From NCBI GenBank assembly GCA_040285825.1, contig JAUPSS010000001.1:1240001-1304000 (forward strand): DNA of 64,000 nt, given 5' to 3'. The notes below the pieces were generated by a model. It had not been told where the DNA came from and did no database searches. It saw only the letters and a list, made by a program, of their open reading frames with translations. The translations under genes were made by a program, and so were the position numbers. Origin of the DNA: Eukaryota sp. TZLM1-RC. Taxonomy: Eukaryota > Metamonada: BaSk clade. Of this stretch, positions 11,447 to 21,599 are shown one piece after another (position 1 is the stretch's first letter; each line of letters begins with the position of its first letter).

Positions 11447-12897
11447 TCAGCCAAAAATACCATCTTCATCCCAAAAATATTTACTAATAGTCTCAGTACA
11501 CAAAGTCATATCCTTATTAACAAACCCCTATAATGGTAAAGCTTACCGATTCTACTATCAACATTTCTTGACTTTAAAGGCTTAATTACCCCTGGTTTAT
11601 GAATCGTAGCATAAGCAGCATATTTGGTTCTCAACAAAAACTTACGAGAACCACCAGCAGAGATGCACATGTTACTACCATATTTGGCCAACGAAAGCTT
11701 ATCCCAGCAAGAGGGTTCAGTTTTTTCAGGGACTGGCATAATATTTGGGGGTGCTGATCCCTTGCTGATCCCTTCCTTGTCAGTGCAAAATTTCGTGGAA
11801 TATCGATGAGACCCAAAAGTGTATGCTCCTATTGAACTATCTGAGACTAATGATTCAAAGCTAATTCCATTGAGTACCAAAAATTCATCAAAATCAATAA
11901 AAAAGGTCCATTCGTAATCAATTGAGCGGAGAATACAGTCTAAGATCTGCAAATACTGGCCCCTGTACCAAACATCTTTCTTATTCTCAAACCAAGAAGG
12001 AATTGAAATTAAATTCAAATTAAAAGAATCATTTTGAATTAGAGTTTTTAAAGTTTCTCCTTCTGTTTCATCAAAATTATGAGGTACATACAGTGACAGT
12101 GCATTTAAATTAAAGTTATCTATATAATAATTGATCCAAATTGCTACCCTGCTCAAATCAGCATTGAATAACGTAGGAACACAAGCAGATATACCCTTAG
12201 GGTTAGGGTTGGGGTTGGGGTTAGGGTTAGAAATGGAGATTACTACTGAATCATGGTCAATTGATTTAAGACCAATCCGAACCTGTTCTGGAATACTGTT
12301 GCTTTTGGTTAATTTGAAATGCCACATGAAGGCCGAATAGGCAATCTTGTTCTTCTTACTTACATGTTTATGCTGAAATTTGCATTCCCTCTCCTCATCT
12401 TCCGGGAACTCACACGTGAGGGTAACATGTTGGGAATCGGATAGAGGTTGAAGTCCAACTATAGCAAGTCTGGTTTCTGTCATGATTGTGGCTCTGTAGA
12501 TATAGTAACGACCTAGTTGAGTTGCCTTGAGATCGTCAAAGTGGAGAGAAGATAGGTCAGGTTCAGGGTTGGGGTTCATTGGTTCTGATTTCTTCGGGTT
12601 ATCCACAACTTCTTTTTTTGGTTTTAAACTAGATGTTTTTGGCCTGGGAGGCGAAGGTTTAGGTGGTGGATCTTGGTTGGAGGCAGGGTCAGGGTTAGGA
12701 TTAGGATTAGGATTGGGGTTTTCTGGAGGGGAAGTTGAGGGATTAATGGGTAATGTCTCTAATGATGAAGAATCAACCATTTCAGGGAGACCATCATGAG
12801 ATTTATTTATAACAAAAAAAGCTATGGAAAATGTACATACAAGGATAAGTATCCATGCAGAAACTGTGAAACGGGCTAAAAAAGCAGAGCGTTTCAT
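11447..12897 (-). CDS. GT92/DUF23-type glycosyltransferase, type II membrane protein; C-terminus frameshifted
   Basis: The ATG at 12,897 starts a 463-codon frame that stops at 11,506. Residues about 10-31 form a signal anchor, then comes a Pro/Asn-rich stem, then from about residue 225 a catalytic domain with S-A-C-V-P-T-L, I-N-Y-Y and the metal-binding F-I-D-F-D-E-F near residue 332, followed by G-S-H-R-Y. This order fits GT92 enzymes, which add sugars in the Golgi lumen. After Y-H-Y-R-G the frame ends early. One extra G in the GGGG run near 11,525 would continue it through V-N-K-D-M-T and F-W-D-E-D-G to a stop at 11,447, which looks like the genuine C-terminus. The acceptor is unknown. Confidence 0.75.
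12194..12230 (-). repeat. Telomere-like hexamer tract encoding (NP)n in the GT92 gene
   Basis: Tandem GGGTTA/GGGTTG hexamers on the plus strand read as alternating Asn-Pro in the minus-strand gene. A second, more degenerate tract lies at 12,686-12,720. Two codons per hexamer keep the frame open whatever the copy number. Confidence 0.8.
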
Positions 12898-12979
12898 TGA
12901 CTGGAAAGAGAAAACAGTTGTTAACCTTTGAAGGGCTTTGAAGGGGAGGGAGTGGTGTCAGCTGATGCTACTGTCCTCA

Positions 12980-13680
12980 AAGTCAATCAAAAAGTTTGCA
13001 AAAACCTACTACCAATTTCCGTCATATTGTGAGCTGTAAGAAATTTCTCCAATATAGGTCAGTTCTTCATAATGCCGTTCGTGATGTGACATATGAGATG
13101 TTCAAGTGTTACAATTTTGGTTGCAAGGTAGAACCTTTGTTGAAGCATAATAGTGATGATAATCTGTTTAATTCACGTCGAGGTGATTTAATTGCTCCTT
13201 TTGTGGATTCCTCTCAAGTTGTTGTTGTTGATTTCACTACAGTTGATCCCTTTGCTTTTATTTATCGCGATGATGTTTTACTTAGTACTAATGGTCATTT
13301 GAACAAGGCTGAAGATCGTAAGAGATAAATATACTGAGATATTAAATGATTTAAATAAGAACCTTTACTCGAAGTTTTCGTTTGTTCCTTTTGCCTTTTC
13401 GATTTTTGGCAATATTGGACAATCTGCCTTGAATTTTTATCAATGATTTTTGGTAATTTATGTCGTTCAAGTGGTAAGAATTTAACAGAGAATTATGGAA
13501 AAATCGTATCATTTTCGCTTTGTACAGAAGTGTTCCCAAGTACTTGAGTTTAATGATGTCCAAACTTTATAAGGATTCATCAAGACTTGGCGTGGAGAAT
13601 TTAGTTTCTTATGTGTTTTAGTTTGTTTTGTTTTTATTTGATTCTTCGTAGAAAATATATAAATATATAATAATAAATAT
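12980..13680 (+). pseudogene. LINE-B 3' fragment (RLE domain to 3' end)
   Basis: The frame 12,996-13,328 contains N-F-R-H-I-V-S-C-K-K (distal half of the zinc knuckle), H-N-A-V-R-D, then R-R-G-D-L-I-A-P-F-V and V-V-V-D-F-T-T-V-D, the RLE signature. A frameshift at 13,328 is followed by matching sequence for D-K-Y-T-E-I-L and F-G-N-I-G, and by the family 3' end to about 13,680. It sits between the divergent starts of the GT92 gene and MBF1, and may affect their shared upstream region. Confidence 0.75.
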
Positions 13681-13763
13681 GAAAATCAAAAAATAAAAAA
13701 AAAGAATATCTGTCACCCCAACCATCTCTCCTTTCGCCTTTAACATCATTGTCTTATTTGCCG

Positions 13764-14192
13764 ATGTCCCGTCACCATGATATACAACAATGGGAGGATG
13801 TAGTCATTAGAAAACCTTCTTCCAAAAACCTACATCTTCCGCTGGTCTGGCAGCTGCTAAAACAACGTGGTCAAGTCGTCTCCATGCAACGACAACAAGG
13901 TGGGGGCGCTTCCAGACGTGTTGCTGAGAGCGAAGACGTTCCTGACATCTCCCGTATTAACCCTGAAGTTGCATCCAGAATACAAAAGGCCCGTCAAGAA
14001 AAGAACCTCACCCGTGCACAACTAGCCCAACGACTCAACGTTAAGGAGTCTGTCCTTGGTGAGATTGAGTCGAGGAGAGCTGTTATGACACCCCAGATCA
14101 ACTCACTCTTAGGCAAGATGGAAAGGATGCTGCAGGTTAAGTTGAGGGGGGATTTGAGCAAACCATTTGAGGTTAAGGGCAAGAAGAAGTAG
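13764..14192 (+). CDS. MBF1: Multiprotein-bridging factor 1 (MBF1), transcriptional coactivator
   Basis: The first in-frame ATG is at 13,764, giving 142 aa, the usual MBF1 size. The N-terminus (Q-Q-W-E-D-V-V-I-R-K) matches the MBF1 start W-x-x-V. Residues about 70-125 form the Cro/C1-type helix-turn-helix: I-Q-K-A-R-Q-E-K-N-L-T, L-A-Q-R-L-N-V-K-E and E-S-R-R-A, followed by L-G-K-M-E-R and the conserved tail V-K-L-R-G-D-L-S-K-P. MBF1 bridges TBP and activators such as Gcn4-type bZIPs and also acts on stalled ribosomes. The gene is a single exon on the opposite strand to GT92. An AATAAA follows the stop near 14,213. Confidence 0.92.
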   Translation: MSRHHDIQQWEDVVIRKPSSKNLHLPLVWQLLKQRGQVVSMQRQQGGGASRRVAESEDVPDISRINPEVASRIQKARQEKNLTRAQLAQRLNVKESVLGEIESRRAVMTPQINSLLGKMERMLQVKLRGDLSKPFEVKGKKK

Positions 14193-14993
14193 CTTTAGTG
14201 TTTATATTATCTAATAAATGGATAGTTTTGTGGTTTTTCTTTTAATTGTTTTTATTTATTTGGGGATTGCAGGAGTATTGAAAAAGACCATAAGTAAACA
14301 TAGATAAACTGCACCCTATTTATGTTAAATATATATGTATAATTATGTTAATGTTTATGTTTAGGTTCAATATAATTCTCACTAAATAACTATTAGTGAT
14401 ATGAAACGTTAATGTTTTATAAACACTAATTGAAAAATGTATTTATAAAAAAATAAAATTTATTATAAAATTTATTAAAAACAATTGTTTAACCAGACAC
14501 GTCAACCACATCTTCAATTTTATCAATTTTTCAAAAATGGAAACTAGACAGTGAAAAAAATTTATCTAATGTACTTCAATTGACATTTGGTATTGTAATC
14601 ACCTATCGACTAAATGACGGAAATAAAATTAAAAATAACAAAAATTGAAAGCTTCTCCTTATGATCTAGTGTTGCAAAAAGAACGTCATTTCCAGCATTT
14701 TGGGTTTAAAAATCAGGTTTTTCCCAAATACAAGCCCAGAACCAGAACACGTTTTTTTCACTCAATACCCTCCAGAAATTCCTAGAAATATCCTGCATTT
14801 TATTTCTCTGGCATTTCCTTGAATTCCGGATAGTGTCAACTCTAGTATCTTGGACCAATTGAAGCAACTGAAGGAATTCATGGAGTAATTCTGTTCTCAA
14901 AAGACTACTTGTCTCTACTCTGATTCACAAAAATAAAAGCTTCAAAAATTCCGCTATTAAAAGCTTAATCCAACTCCTTCAACCGTTCATCCC
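14193..14993. other. Intergenic, nothing recognised
   Basis: An AT-rich spacer between two plus-strand genes. It presumably holds the MBF1 3' UTR and the promoter of the next gene, but I see no defined element. Confidence 0.5.
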
Positions 14994-16211
14994 ATGACCG
15001 AACAGTTCTTCAAATGGGCCGAGACTGTCGCTCCTATAGTTCGTGCATCTCTCATCTCATTCAAACATCGGGATAGCAAGGTTTCCCTTTCTCTTACTCC
15101 TCAAGTGATTGACATGGACGACATCATTGTTTCTGACCAAAACGCTTCTCAGTCCATTGAAACAACTCCTTCTGAACCATCCCAAATCATCACCAACACC
15201 CCCATCCATGAAGACTCTCCTCCTCATGAACCATCCATAAGCTCTGAATCAGAGGATGAACCACTTATGAAGAAACGAAGATACTTTGCAAACACTGATA
15301 GTGAAGAGGAAAAGAGTAGTGATGAGGAAGAGAATGTTCCGATGCAGGAGGCTTTGGGTCAAAAAGAAGGTCAAAAACGTCAAGACTTTGTGGGAAATGA
15401 CGTCACTGATGATGTGAATTTAGAAATCAAAGTAGACGGTTCAGAAAATAATCAGCATGTCACGGACATCAACACCAATCAAAAACCTGAAGACGATCAA
15501 AATGAAGCTCAAAATGGTGATGGAAACACGTCATCTGATGATGATTTATTGACCCTTTCAATGGCCCTTTCCCAGCAAGAACGTGAACAAAATAAGGATG
15601 ATTCTGAAGTAGATGACACTTGGAAAGAACTCATTGATGAAGAGGCTGAGCAAAGTGGAGACGAGTTATTACATCATGATGACGATATCGACGGTCAGAA
15701 TGACACGTCATGGGTTTCCGATTTGATTGATGATTCTAAAATTAAAGATATTTCTTTAGCTGAAAGGGCTCAAATCAGTCGTCATATGAGTGAAGAAGAT
15801 CAATCAAAATTGATTGCTCAGCTGAAAAAACAAAAAGAAGAAGCTGAAAAGCATAGAAAAAGAAGATTAAAAGAAAAAAGAAGGAGATTAAAAATGAAAA
15901 AATTGAATAATAATTCAGTAGATGGACCAGAAATTCCTGCTCTATTTGCTGATTTAATAAAAAATGCTGAAAATGATGGTGATGAAGAGGTTTTGCTACA
16001 AGAACAATCAAAATTGACTGGGTCAAAGAAGTCAAGGAAAGTCAATGATGATGTGATTGAGAGTGATGGTGACGTGACTGATTTGGAAGGATTTCAAGCT
16101 GTTGAACCAATGACTTTTGTTTCTCCTAATTTGGCAACTCCATCTTCTGTTGTTGGGAACAAATCTGTAACTAATGGTAATAATGGAAGAAGACTGGATT
16201 TTGATGGTTGA
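14994..16211 (+). CDS. Acidic, charged nuclear-type protein, unrecognised family (405 aa)
   Basis: ATG at 14,994. Residues 1-45 are relatively ordered (M-T-E-Q-F-F-K-W-A-E). Residues 45-260 are acidic and Ser-rich, with a basic K-K-R-R patch near 93. Residues 245-305 form a highly charged helix (S-R-H-M-S-E-E-D-Q-S-K-L, then K-R-R-L-K-E-K-R-R-R-L-K), likely a coiled coil with a nuclear localisation signal. The C-terminus is low complexity. The architecture resembles chromatin or replication adaptor proteins but I cannot assign a family. Its coding DNA carries eight TGACG/CGTCA words, like ESF1 and the kinesin. Confidence 0.75.
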   Translation: MTEQFFKWAETVAPIVRASLISFKHRDSKVSLSLTPQVIDMDDIIVSDQNASQSIETTPSEPSQIITNTPIHEDSPPHEPSISSESEDEPLMKKRRYFANTDSEEEKSSDEEENVPMQEALGQKEGQKRQDFVGNDVTDDVNLEIKVDGSENNQHVTDINTNQKPEDDQNEAQNGDGNTSSDDDLLTLSMALSQQEREQNKDDSEVDDTWKELIDEEAEQSGDELLHHDDDIDGQNDTSWVSDLIDDSKIKDISLAERAQISRHMSEEDQSKLIAQLKKQKEEAEKHRKRRLKEKRRRLKMKKLNNNSVDGPEIPALFADLIKNAENDGDEEVLLQEQSKLTGSKKSRKVNDDVIESDGDVTDLEGFQAVEPMTFVSPNLATPSSVVGNKSVTNGNNGRRLDFDG

Positions 16212-16540
16212 TTTAGATAGTTTTTTAATGTTGTATTTTTATTTTTATTTATCTTTTATTTTTGTTTACCATTGCGGGATTTTCATGTCTTTTTGATTTC
16301 ACCAAACTATTTTATTATTGGCTGTATTGTGCTTTTTTATGCTGGTTATCATTGTGATTTAATGTTTTTTGTTCTTCTCTTCGCTTTCAGTCAAATTAAG
16401 ATTTCCAATTTTTAGCTGTACATTACGCATTACTAAGTCTGTTGATACTAACATAAACTAATGCTACGTTAACTTATGATTCAGGACAACGATCAAATAA
16501 ATTGTAATGTTCAACATCAATAAACCAATTTATTTACAAA
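16212..16540. other. Convergent intergenic spacer
   Basis: An AT-rich region between two genes ending toward each other. AATAAA-like hexamers lie near 16,496-16,525. Nothing else is seen. Confidence 0.5.
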
Positions 16541-18052
16541 TTAAATCCCTTTGCCAGCCCATACAATAGAATTGGCAATCAACCTATGACCATCAGTTGA
16601 GCTTTGCCAGCCAATCCTACCTTGAACATCACTACTCAAATAACAACAACCAAACTCCACAATTCTACCTTGTCCTATTTCATTCTTTGCAATTAAAGGA
16701 CTTCCATTAGACAGAGTTGCCAACAAAGTTCCATTGACCAGTTGGGCATCTTTACGAGCAAACGGAACAGCAAAAGAGTTGACATTTGTGAATATTGGGT
16801 CACTTGACTTTGTTTTAACAATGCTTTGCTGTGATCCAAGAAGAGTAAAATTGCCGCCACCAAAGCAACAGTACTTAAAGCCTTGGTGGCTTATTGATGA
16901 AACATCATTGACCAAGACCAAACCTTTACCAGATTCTAACAGCTGGTTTAGGTGATGGCCTGGACATTCGACTATAGAAGCATCAAAAACGACCACATCA
17001 AAGGGTTCAAGTTCACTGTAATCCTTGATGGCGTTACCACTTGAATTAATAACAACTTCCAAATCCCCCCAATTTTCAGTTAAACCATTATTAAGCTTGG
17101 TAGTTAGGTCGTTTATGTAATCCCAAGTTGAACAAATCCAAACCCCAACCTTCAGCTTTTTTGTTCTTCTTCTATTGACACAAGAATGATTATCAATAGC
17201 ATTGAATTGAATTCCACCAAATGTAGCCCTTCCAGCGACCCTATTAACTTTTTTCATCAAGTCATTGTACCTACTCTGCATTCTATCCCAGTACAGCTTT
17301 CCTTTTGAAATAGTAGATTGCAGTTCGGATTGAATGTTGGGAACTTCAATACTTAACGAAACTGGCTTACCAGAATAAAACACATCAGCACTTGGTTCCC
17401 TCAAGCATGACTCAACACTAGAAGTAAAGAGGGCGAGGCATTGGTACGTGGTGTTGTTCATGGATGCATTGACTTCATTGGTTAAGGACTTTGCGTCATC
17501 AATACACTGTTCCAGGTTATTGTTTACTGTAGTGACCTTTTGAGTATACATTTCAATAGCTTGTGCAAGCGGCGTCATTTTTCCATGTGAAAAGTGGCCG
17601 TCCAAAAGGCAGCAGTCTACACATACAGCAACAGAGCATTGTGGGCAAAAGTACTCCAAAATCTTGGTTGGATGCTTGGTACATTTCAAGGGATTTACTG
17701 GACCTTCATTGATCGGAACAACATAGTGATGGCTAAGGGCTCTACGATGGATTTTGGAGGAACAAGAATCACAAAACACGGAGGGACATTCTTGACATAC
17801 CACAGTAGCACAGGACGAGTTACATTCTTGACAGATCTTTGAACCAGACAGTTGTTGCTGTTCGATGGCCTCGCGCAGCTTGATGTTCTCGCGTAAGTTC
17901 TGTGCATCAACTGGTTCACGACATTCTGGACATCTTCTGTTGTTTCTTAGAGCAGGCCGAAGACACTTATCCAGACATGCACTATGGCCACAAGGGATAG
18001 TACAAGGCATTGCCATGATATCAAGACAGATGGCACAGTTCATCCACTCCAT
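16541..18052 (-). CDS. TRIM-like RING/B-box protein with a C-terminal ThuA/glutamine-amidotransferase-like domain
   Basis: The first in-frame ATG is at 18,052 (M-E-W-M-N-C); the frame upstream opens only with TTG. The protein is 503 aa. RING: C6-x2-C9-x11-C21-x-H23-x2-C26-x3-C30-x10-C41-x2-C44. Two B-box-type zinc modules follow at about 70-112 and 122-165 (C-T-K-H ... C-P-Q-C ... C-V-D-C-C), then a helical coiled-coil region to about 290. This is the RBCC order of TRIM E3 ubiquitin ligases. From about 299 to the end is an alpha/beta domain (L-K-V-G-V-W-I-C, F-D-V-V-V-F-D, G-K-G-L-V-L-V-N-D, G-Q-G-R-I-V-E-F-G) ending W-Q-S-S-T-D-G-H-R-L-I-A-N-S-I-V-W. That pattern recalls ThuA/class I amidotransferase-like folds, an unusual partner for TRIM. 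The domain assignment is by eye. Confidence 0.8.
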   Translation of the reverse strand: MEWMNCAICLDIMAMPCTIPCGHSACLDKCLRPALRNNRRCPECREPVDAQNLRENIKLREAIEQQQLSGSKICQECNSSCATVVCQECPSVFCDSCSSKIHRRALSHHYVVPINEGPVNPLKCTKHPTKILEYFCPQCSVAVCVDCCLLDGHFSHGKMTPLAQAIEMYTQKVTTVNNNLEQCIDDAKSLTNEVNASMNNTTYQCLALFTSSVESCLREPSADVFYSGKPVSLSIEVPNIQSELQSTISKGKLYWDRMQSRYNDLMKKVNRVAGRATFGGIQFNAIDNHSCVNRRRTKKLKVGVWICSTWDYINDLTTKLNNGLTENWGDLEVVINSSGNAIKDYSELEPFDVVVFDASIVECPGHHLNQLLESGKGLVLVNDVSSISHQGFKYCCFGGGNFTLLGSQQSIVKTKSSDPIFTNVNSFAVPFARKDAQLVNGTLLATLSNGSPLIAKNEIGQGRIVEFGCCYLSSDVQGRIGWQSSTDGHRLIANSIVWAGKGI

Positions 18053-18441
18053 AGGGTATAATGATGGGTGATGAAGTTGACAGGATGTTTGACAGTTCAA
18101 AGTTGACCTGGAAGAAGATCAAAGTGACGAAATTGATGTTGAGTTGACAAGATTCCGATTGAAGAAAAAGTTATGAGAACAACCTATTCTGTGAATGGTT
18201 AAATTATTTTAATTTAATTTATTTATATGCTTATAGATTAGGTGATTGTTTTCCAGAATATACAATAGTTATTATAAATGATTGTTTCTTGTTATTTTTA
18301 CAACTCTTGAACACTACATTTTTGATTATAAAACACTAAACTAGTTGTTATCTTTTACGTTCAATTACACCAAACAAGTTGAATACGATCATTTGCTCCA
18401 TGTATCTTCAACTATGGTGTTTTTGAATTAATTTTGGAAGG
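18053..18441. other. Spacer between TRIM-like gene start and LINE-A
   Basis: AT-rich sequence, probably the upstream region of the minus-strand TRIM-like gene. No element is recognised. Confidence 0.4.
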
Positions 18442-18445
18442 ATGA

Positions 18446-18853
18446 ATGAACTTTATGTATGTAGGATACATACTTAATGCTCGTACTGCTACTGCTGATT
18501 TAAGTTTTTCCTTATCACACAATCCTGAAAATGAATTTATAATTGAGATTCCCGATAACATTTCTGACAAAGAAGATCAAAAAGATGACAAAAAATGTGT
18601 TTTTTGTCAAAAGCTTCTTGCTGTCAATGATTCTGGTCGACCTTTACTGTTTTGTGATTCCTGTGTTGCTGCTGATCAGCTATGTTGTCCCAATCGTGTT
18701 CCTGCTCAGCTTAGTCCGTTGGCTTCGATACCTTTTGCTGTTGTTCTTCGTGCTTTTACTGAAAATCTCCGTAAAGGATTATGGGATGTCACACCGATTT
18801 GGAAATTTTTTCTGAAAAAAGATAAAAACTTTTATCGAAAAAATCAAATTTAA
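18446..18853 (+). pseudogene. LINE-A N-terminal Cys-rich segment (135 codons)
   Basis: ATG at 18,446. The segment contains C-V-F-C ... L-F-C-D-S-C, a C2C2 zinc-binding pattern equivalent to C-P-F-C ... C-T-N-C in LINE-C, then a helix ending W-D-V-T-P-I-W-K-F-F. The frame stops at 18,853 in an A-rich run, and the homologous protein continues in another frame. No CCHC knuckle like that of LINE-C is present upstream, so the copy may be 5'-truncated. Confidence 0.55.
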
Positions 18854-19484
18854 AAAAATATGTTTTTTCGAAGAAAAACTTAGTAAAAAAATTAGCTTTA
18901 AAAGAACGTTTTGGATCTGCAAAACAATGTTTATTTTCTTCTGATTTAGCTGAATGTAATGAAAGCACATTGTTCCAATTGAATCATCTTCATCCAGAAG
19001 AAAATTTTCATTGTCCTAAACCAGATTCAGTTGATTATTGGCTGCAAAATTCTGTCAATGCTTCAGAAGTATTGAAACTGATTCAGCAAATGCCTACTGG
19101 AAAAGCTCCTGGGCCGTCTTTGTTAAATTTCGACATGTTAAAATCAGCTGTTGGTCAGTGTCCTGAAATTGCTGATGATCTTGTTCTTTTTTTTCAACAA
19201 TCTTCTTACGTTAAAAATTAAAGTCCCTTTTGAGATGACCAGTGCTCGCTTAGTTGCCCTCAAAAAAAGTCAATCCAAAATCCGTCCAATTGCAATTGGA
19301 GAATCGTTTTCAAGAATTCTTGTGTCTCTTGTTTTCAATAGAATTGGGAAAAAAGCCAAGGAATTTTTCAGTCCATTTCAATTTAAAATCAAGACAATTG
19401 ATGGTGCTTCTTCTGCTGCTCTTTCGTCGGATGTGTTTTTTAATTCTAGTGATTCTAATTACATCTTCAATTTAGATTTTAAGA

Positions 19485-20020
19485 ATGCTTTCAATTCTGA
19501 ATAATTTTGGTTCTGATGATAGAGGTGATGTATACTGTGATTGGATTGATAATTCTGAAACTATTGTTGACTTTGTCTCATGTAATGTTGCAAATGATAC
19601 TTTGGTTCACAGAAGAAAACTTAATCCTGTGGCTGCTCTGGATTTTAAAGCAAAAGAAAAACATAGAAAATATGATAAAGAAATTGAAGAGGCAAATGTC
19701 GATAGAAATACACAGCTGGTTTTTATTGCTTTCCCATTTTCGATAAACGGAAGATTATCAGTTGAAGCAGAAACTTTTTTGGATGACTTCCAAATAATGG
19801 TGCAAGAAAAAACAATGAAAAGATTTGATATTTTTTTATGGCGTTCACGGATTCAATTTGCCATTATTAATAGATTACCGCGGTTTTTCAATCGAATAAG
19901 AGAAGCTTTAGCTAGACAGCAAGCAGATCAAGATTTTGTAGAGGAAATCTTGATTCAATGATAGTCGTCCCATTAGTATTGAGTTAATTTAATTAAGTGT
20001 GCAAATTCAATAAATATATT
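19485..20020 (+). mobile_element. LINE-D 3' fragment nested in the LINE-A RT domain
   Basis: An open frame (to 19,961) reads R-G-D-V-Y-C-D-W-I-D, then E-T-I-V-D-F-V-S-C, the RLE signature in its most divergent form in this window. It continues to A-R-Q-Q-A-D-Q-D-F-V and a 3' UTR with AATAAATAT at about 20,015. LINE-A homology resumes at about 20,020. The insertion lies just after RT motif A, so it post-dates and inactivates this LINE-A copy. The same 3' end occurs at 4,567-4,700 and 31,187-31,335. Confidence 0.75.
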
Positions 20021-20046
20021 CTGTACCTCGTTCTTCCATTTTACCT

Positions 20047-20694
20047 TTGCTGCAAAAGCATTTTCCTGAAGTTGAGCCTTTTTTCTATTCATTTTATGGA
20101 AAATCATCCACATTGGTCTATGAAAACTTTGACCTGCTTTCGTCTTCAGGTGTTAAACAAGGTGATCCACTTGGTCCTTTTTTCTTTTGTCTGGCAATTC
20201 ATCCATTAATGTGCGAATTGAAAGAAAAATTCCCAGAAATAGATATTGTAGCATATATGGATGACATTTCTGTAATTGCTCCGATTTCAATTCTCAAACA
20301 AATAGCAACTTTTATTCAACAGCGTTATGAAGATATTGGTCTCTCATTGAATATCTCCAAATGTTTGATTATTGGCCATGAACCAATTGATTTTTTCATT
20401 AACGAGGTCAATGTCCCCTTTATCAATTATGATCAGTCTGGTTTTCGTTTTTTGGGTTGTTATCTCGGAAATATTGAAGAAGTCAAAGGTCAACTTTTGA
20501 CTCTGTTGACTCAATTTGGAAATGAATTAGAGTCAATAGAAAATTTAAATATTGGGAAACATTTGAAATTCTGTTTCCTAAAAATTTGTTATTCTGAAAA
20601 ATTTACTCATATTTTGAGATTAACATCATTGAAGTTTTGTCGAATTTTTAATGTACAAAGAACCAATTTATTTAGTAAAATTATTGGAAATTGA
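20047..20694 (+). pseudogene. LINE-A reverse transcriptase, motifs B to thumb
   Basis: This frame carries S-S-G-V-K-Q-G-D-P-L-G-P (motif B), A-Y-M-D-D-I-S (motif C with the catalytic Asp pair) and G-L-S-L-N-I-S-K-C-L-I-I-G (motif D), then the start of the thumb. All catalytic residues expected in this stretch are intact; the copy is dead because motif A is separated by the LINE-D insertion. Confidence 0.8.
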
Positions 20695-20987
20695 TGCATC
20701 TCAGTTACGAAGCCACATTTTTTGTGGTACAAATTTTGGTGGTGTTGATTTTCATAAGTCAAGCTACCTTTGTAAAGCTGCCTTTATCGAAGGTGGTAAA
20801 AATTTTATTTATGAATTTGTGAATCGTTTTCCTGAAAAAATTGGTCTCATTGAAAATTGTGGCAGCACTTATCTTATTTCTTTGCAACAGGAAATTGAAA
20901 CTCTTTCACCCAATATTTGGTCTCAATGTTTCCCCTCTGGTATTGTGGAACTCCCTCCAAGAAGCTTGCTCTCCTTACCACTGACTT

Positions 20988-21599
20988 TTGCAAAATTGCA
21001 GAAAAAATCTTGAAAGTTTTAGAAAACTGGGCTATATTGTACGTCTTAGCTTGGCTAAAGAAAAAAATCCCGTTTTTGCAAACTTCTTGATTGATCTTGA
21101 AGACAGTTGCTCAAGTTGCCTAATTTCCCAAATTCCCAACATTTGTGGCCTTCTACTTAATGATTACCAATGGACCACTGCAATTGGAATGAGATGTTTT
21201 CTATGGCCTTGTACTTTACCAAATGATTTAATTTGTCGCTGCAAGAGTGTTGTTACGCTTTCCCATATTTTAAACTGTCAGTATTTCATAACTTATGGCT
21301 CAATTGTTCATGACTCAGTTCGTGATCAATTATATGCCATGTGCAAAAGTTTCAATATAGAGGCATTTATTGAGCCACTAGTACGTAAGCTGTCTTCAGA
21401 TCAAACTGATGATTCCTTTGGTAAAAAAAGGGCAGATTTAGTAGCTCCAGGGATCGATGGTGTTCTCAATGTTGTAGATGTTGTCTCAGTTGATGTTTGC
21501 AAAAATTCTGCTGCTCGTTTAGTGTATTCCGCTGATTCGCCGTTATCTAACGCCGAAAAAAAGAAGATAAAAAATATGAAGAACCTTTGGCACAGTTAG
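20988..21599 (+). pseudogene. LINE-A zinc knuckle and RLE domain
   Basis: The frame contains L-S-L-A-K-E-K-N-P-V-F-A, the zinc knuckle C-R-C-K-S-V-V-T-L-S-H-I-L-N-C, the helix V-H-D-S-V-R-D-Q-L-Y, E-P-L-V-R, and K-R-A-D-L-V ... N-V-V-D-V-V-S-V-D, which has the R-x-D ... D spacing of R2-type endonucleases. The A7 run at about 21,557 (A5 in the other copies) shifts the frame. The rest of the domain continues in the frame that runs into ESF1. Confidence 0.75.

Noticed and set aside
12194-12230. Chromosome end or internal telomere
   Set aside because: The tract is under 40 bp, lies within a coding frame and is flanked by unique gene sequence on both sides.
12131-12799. Gly-rich plus-strand frames opposite GT92
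   Set aside because: They are the complement of the Asn-Pro hexamer tracts in a well-supported glycosyltransferase gene.
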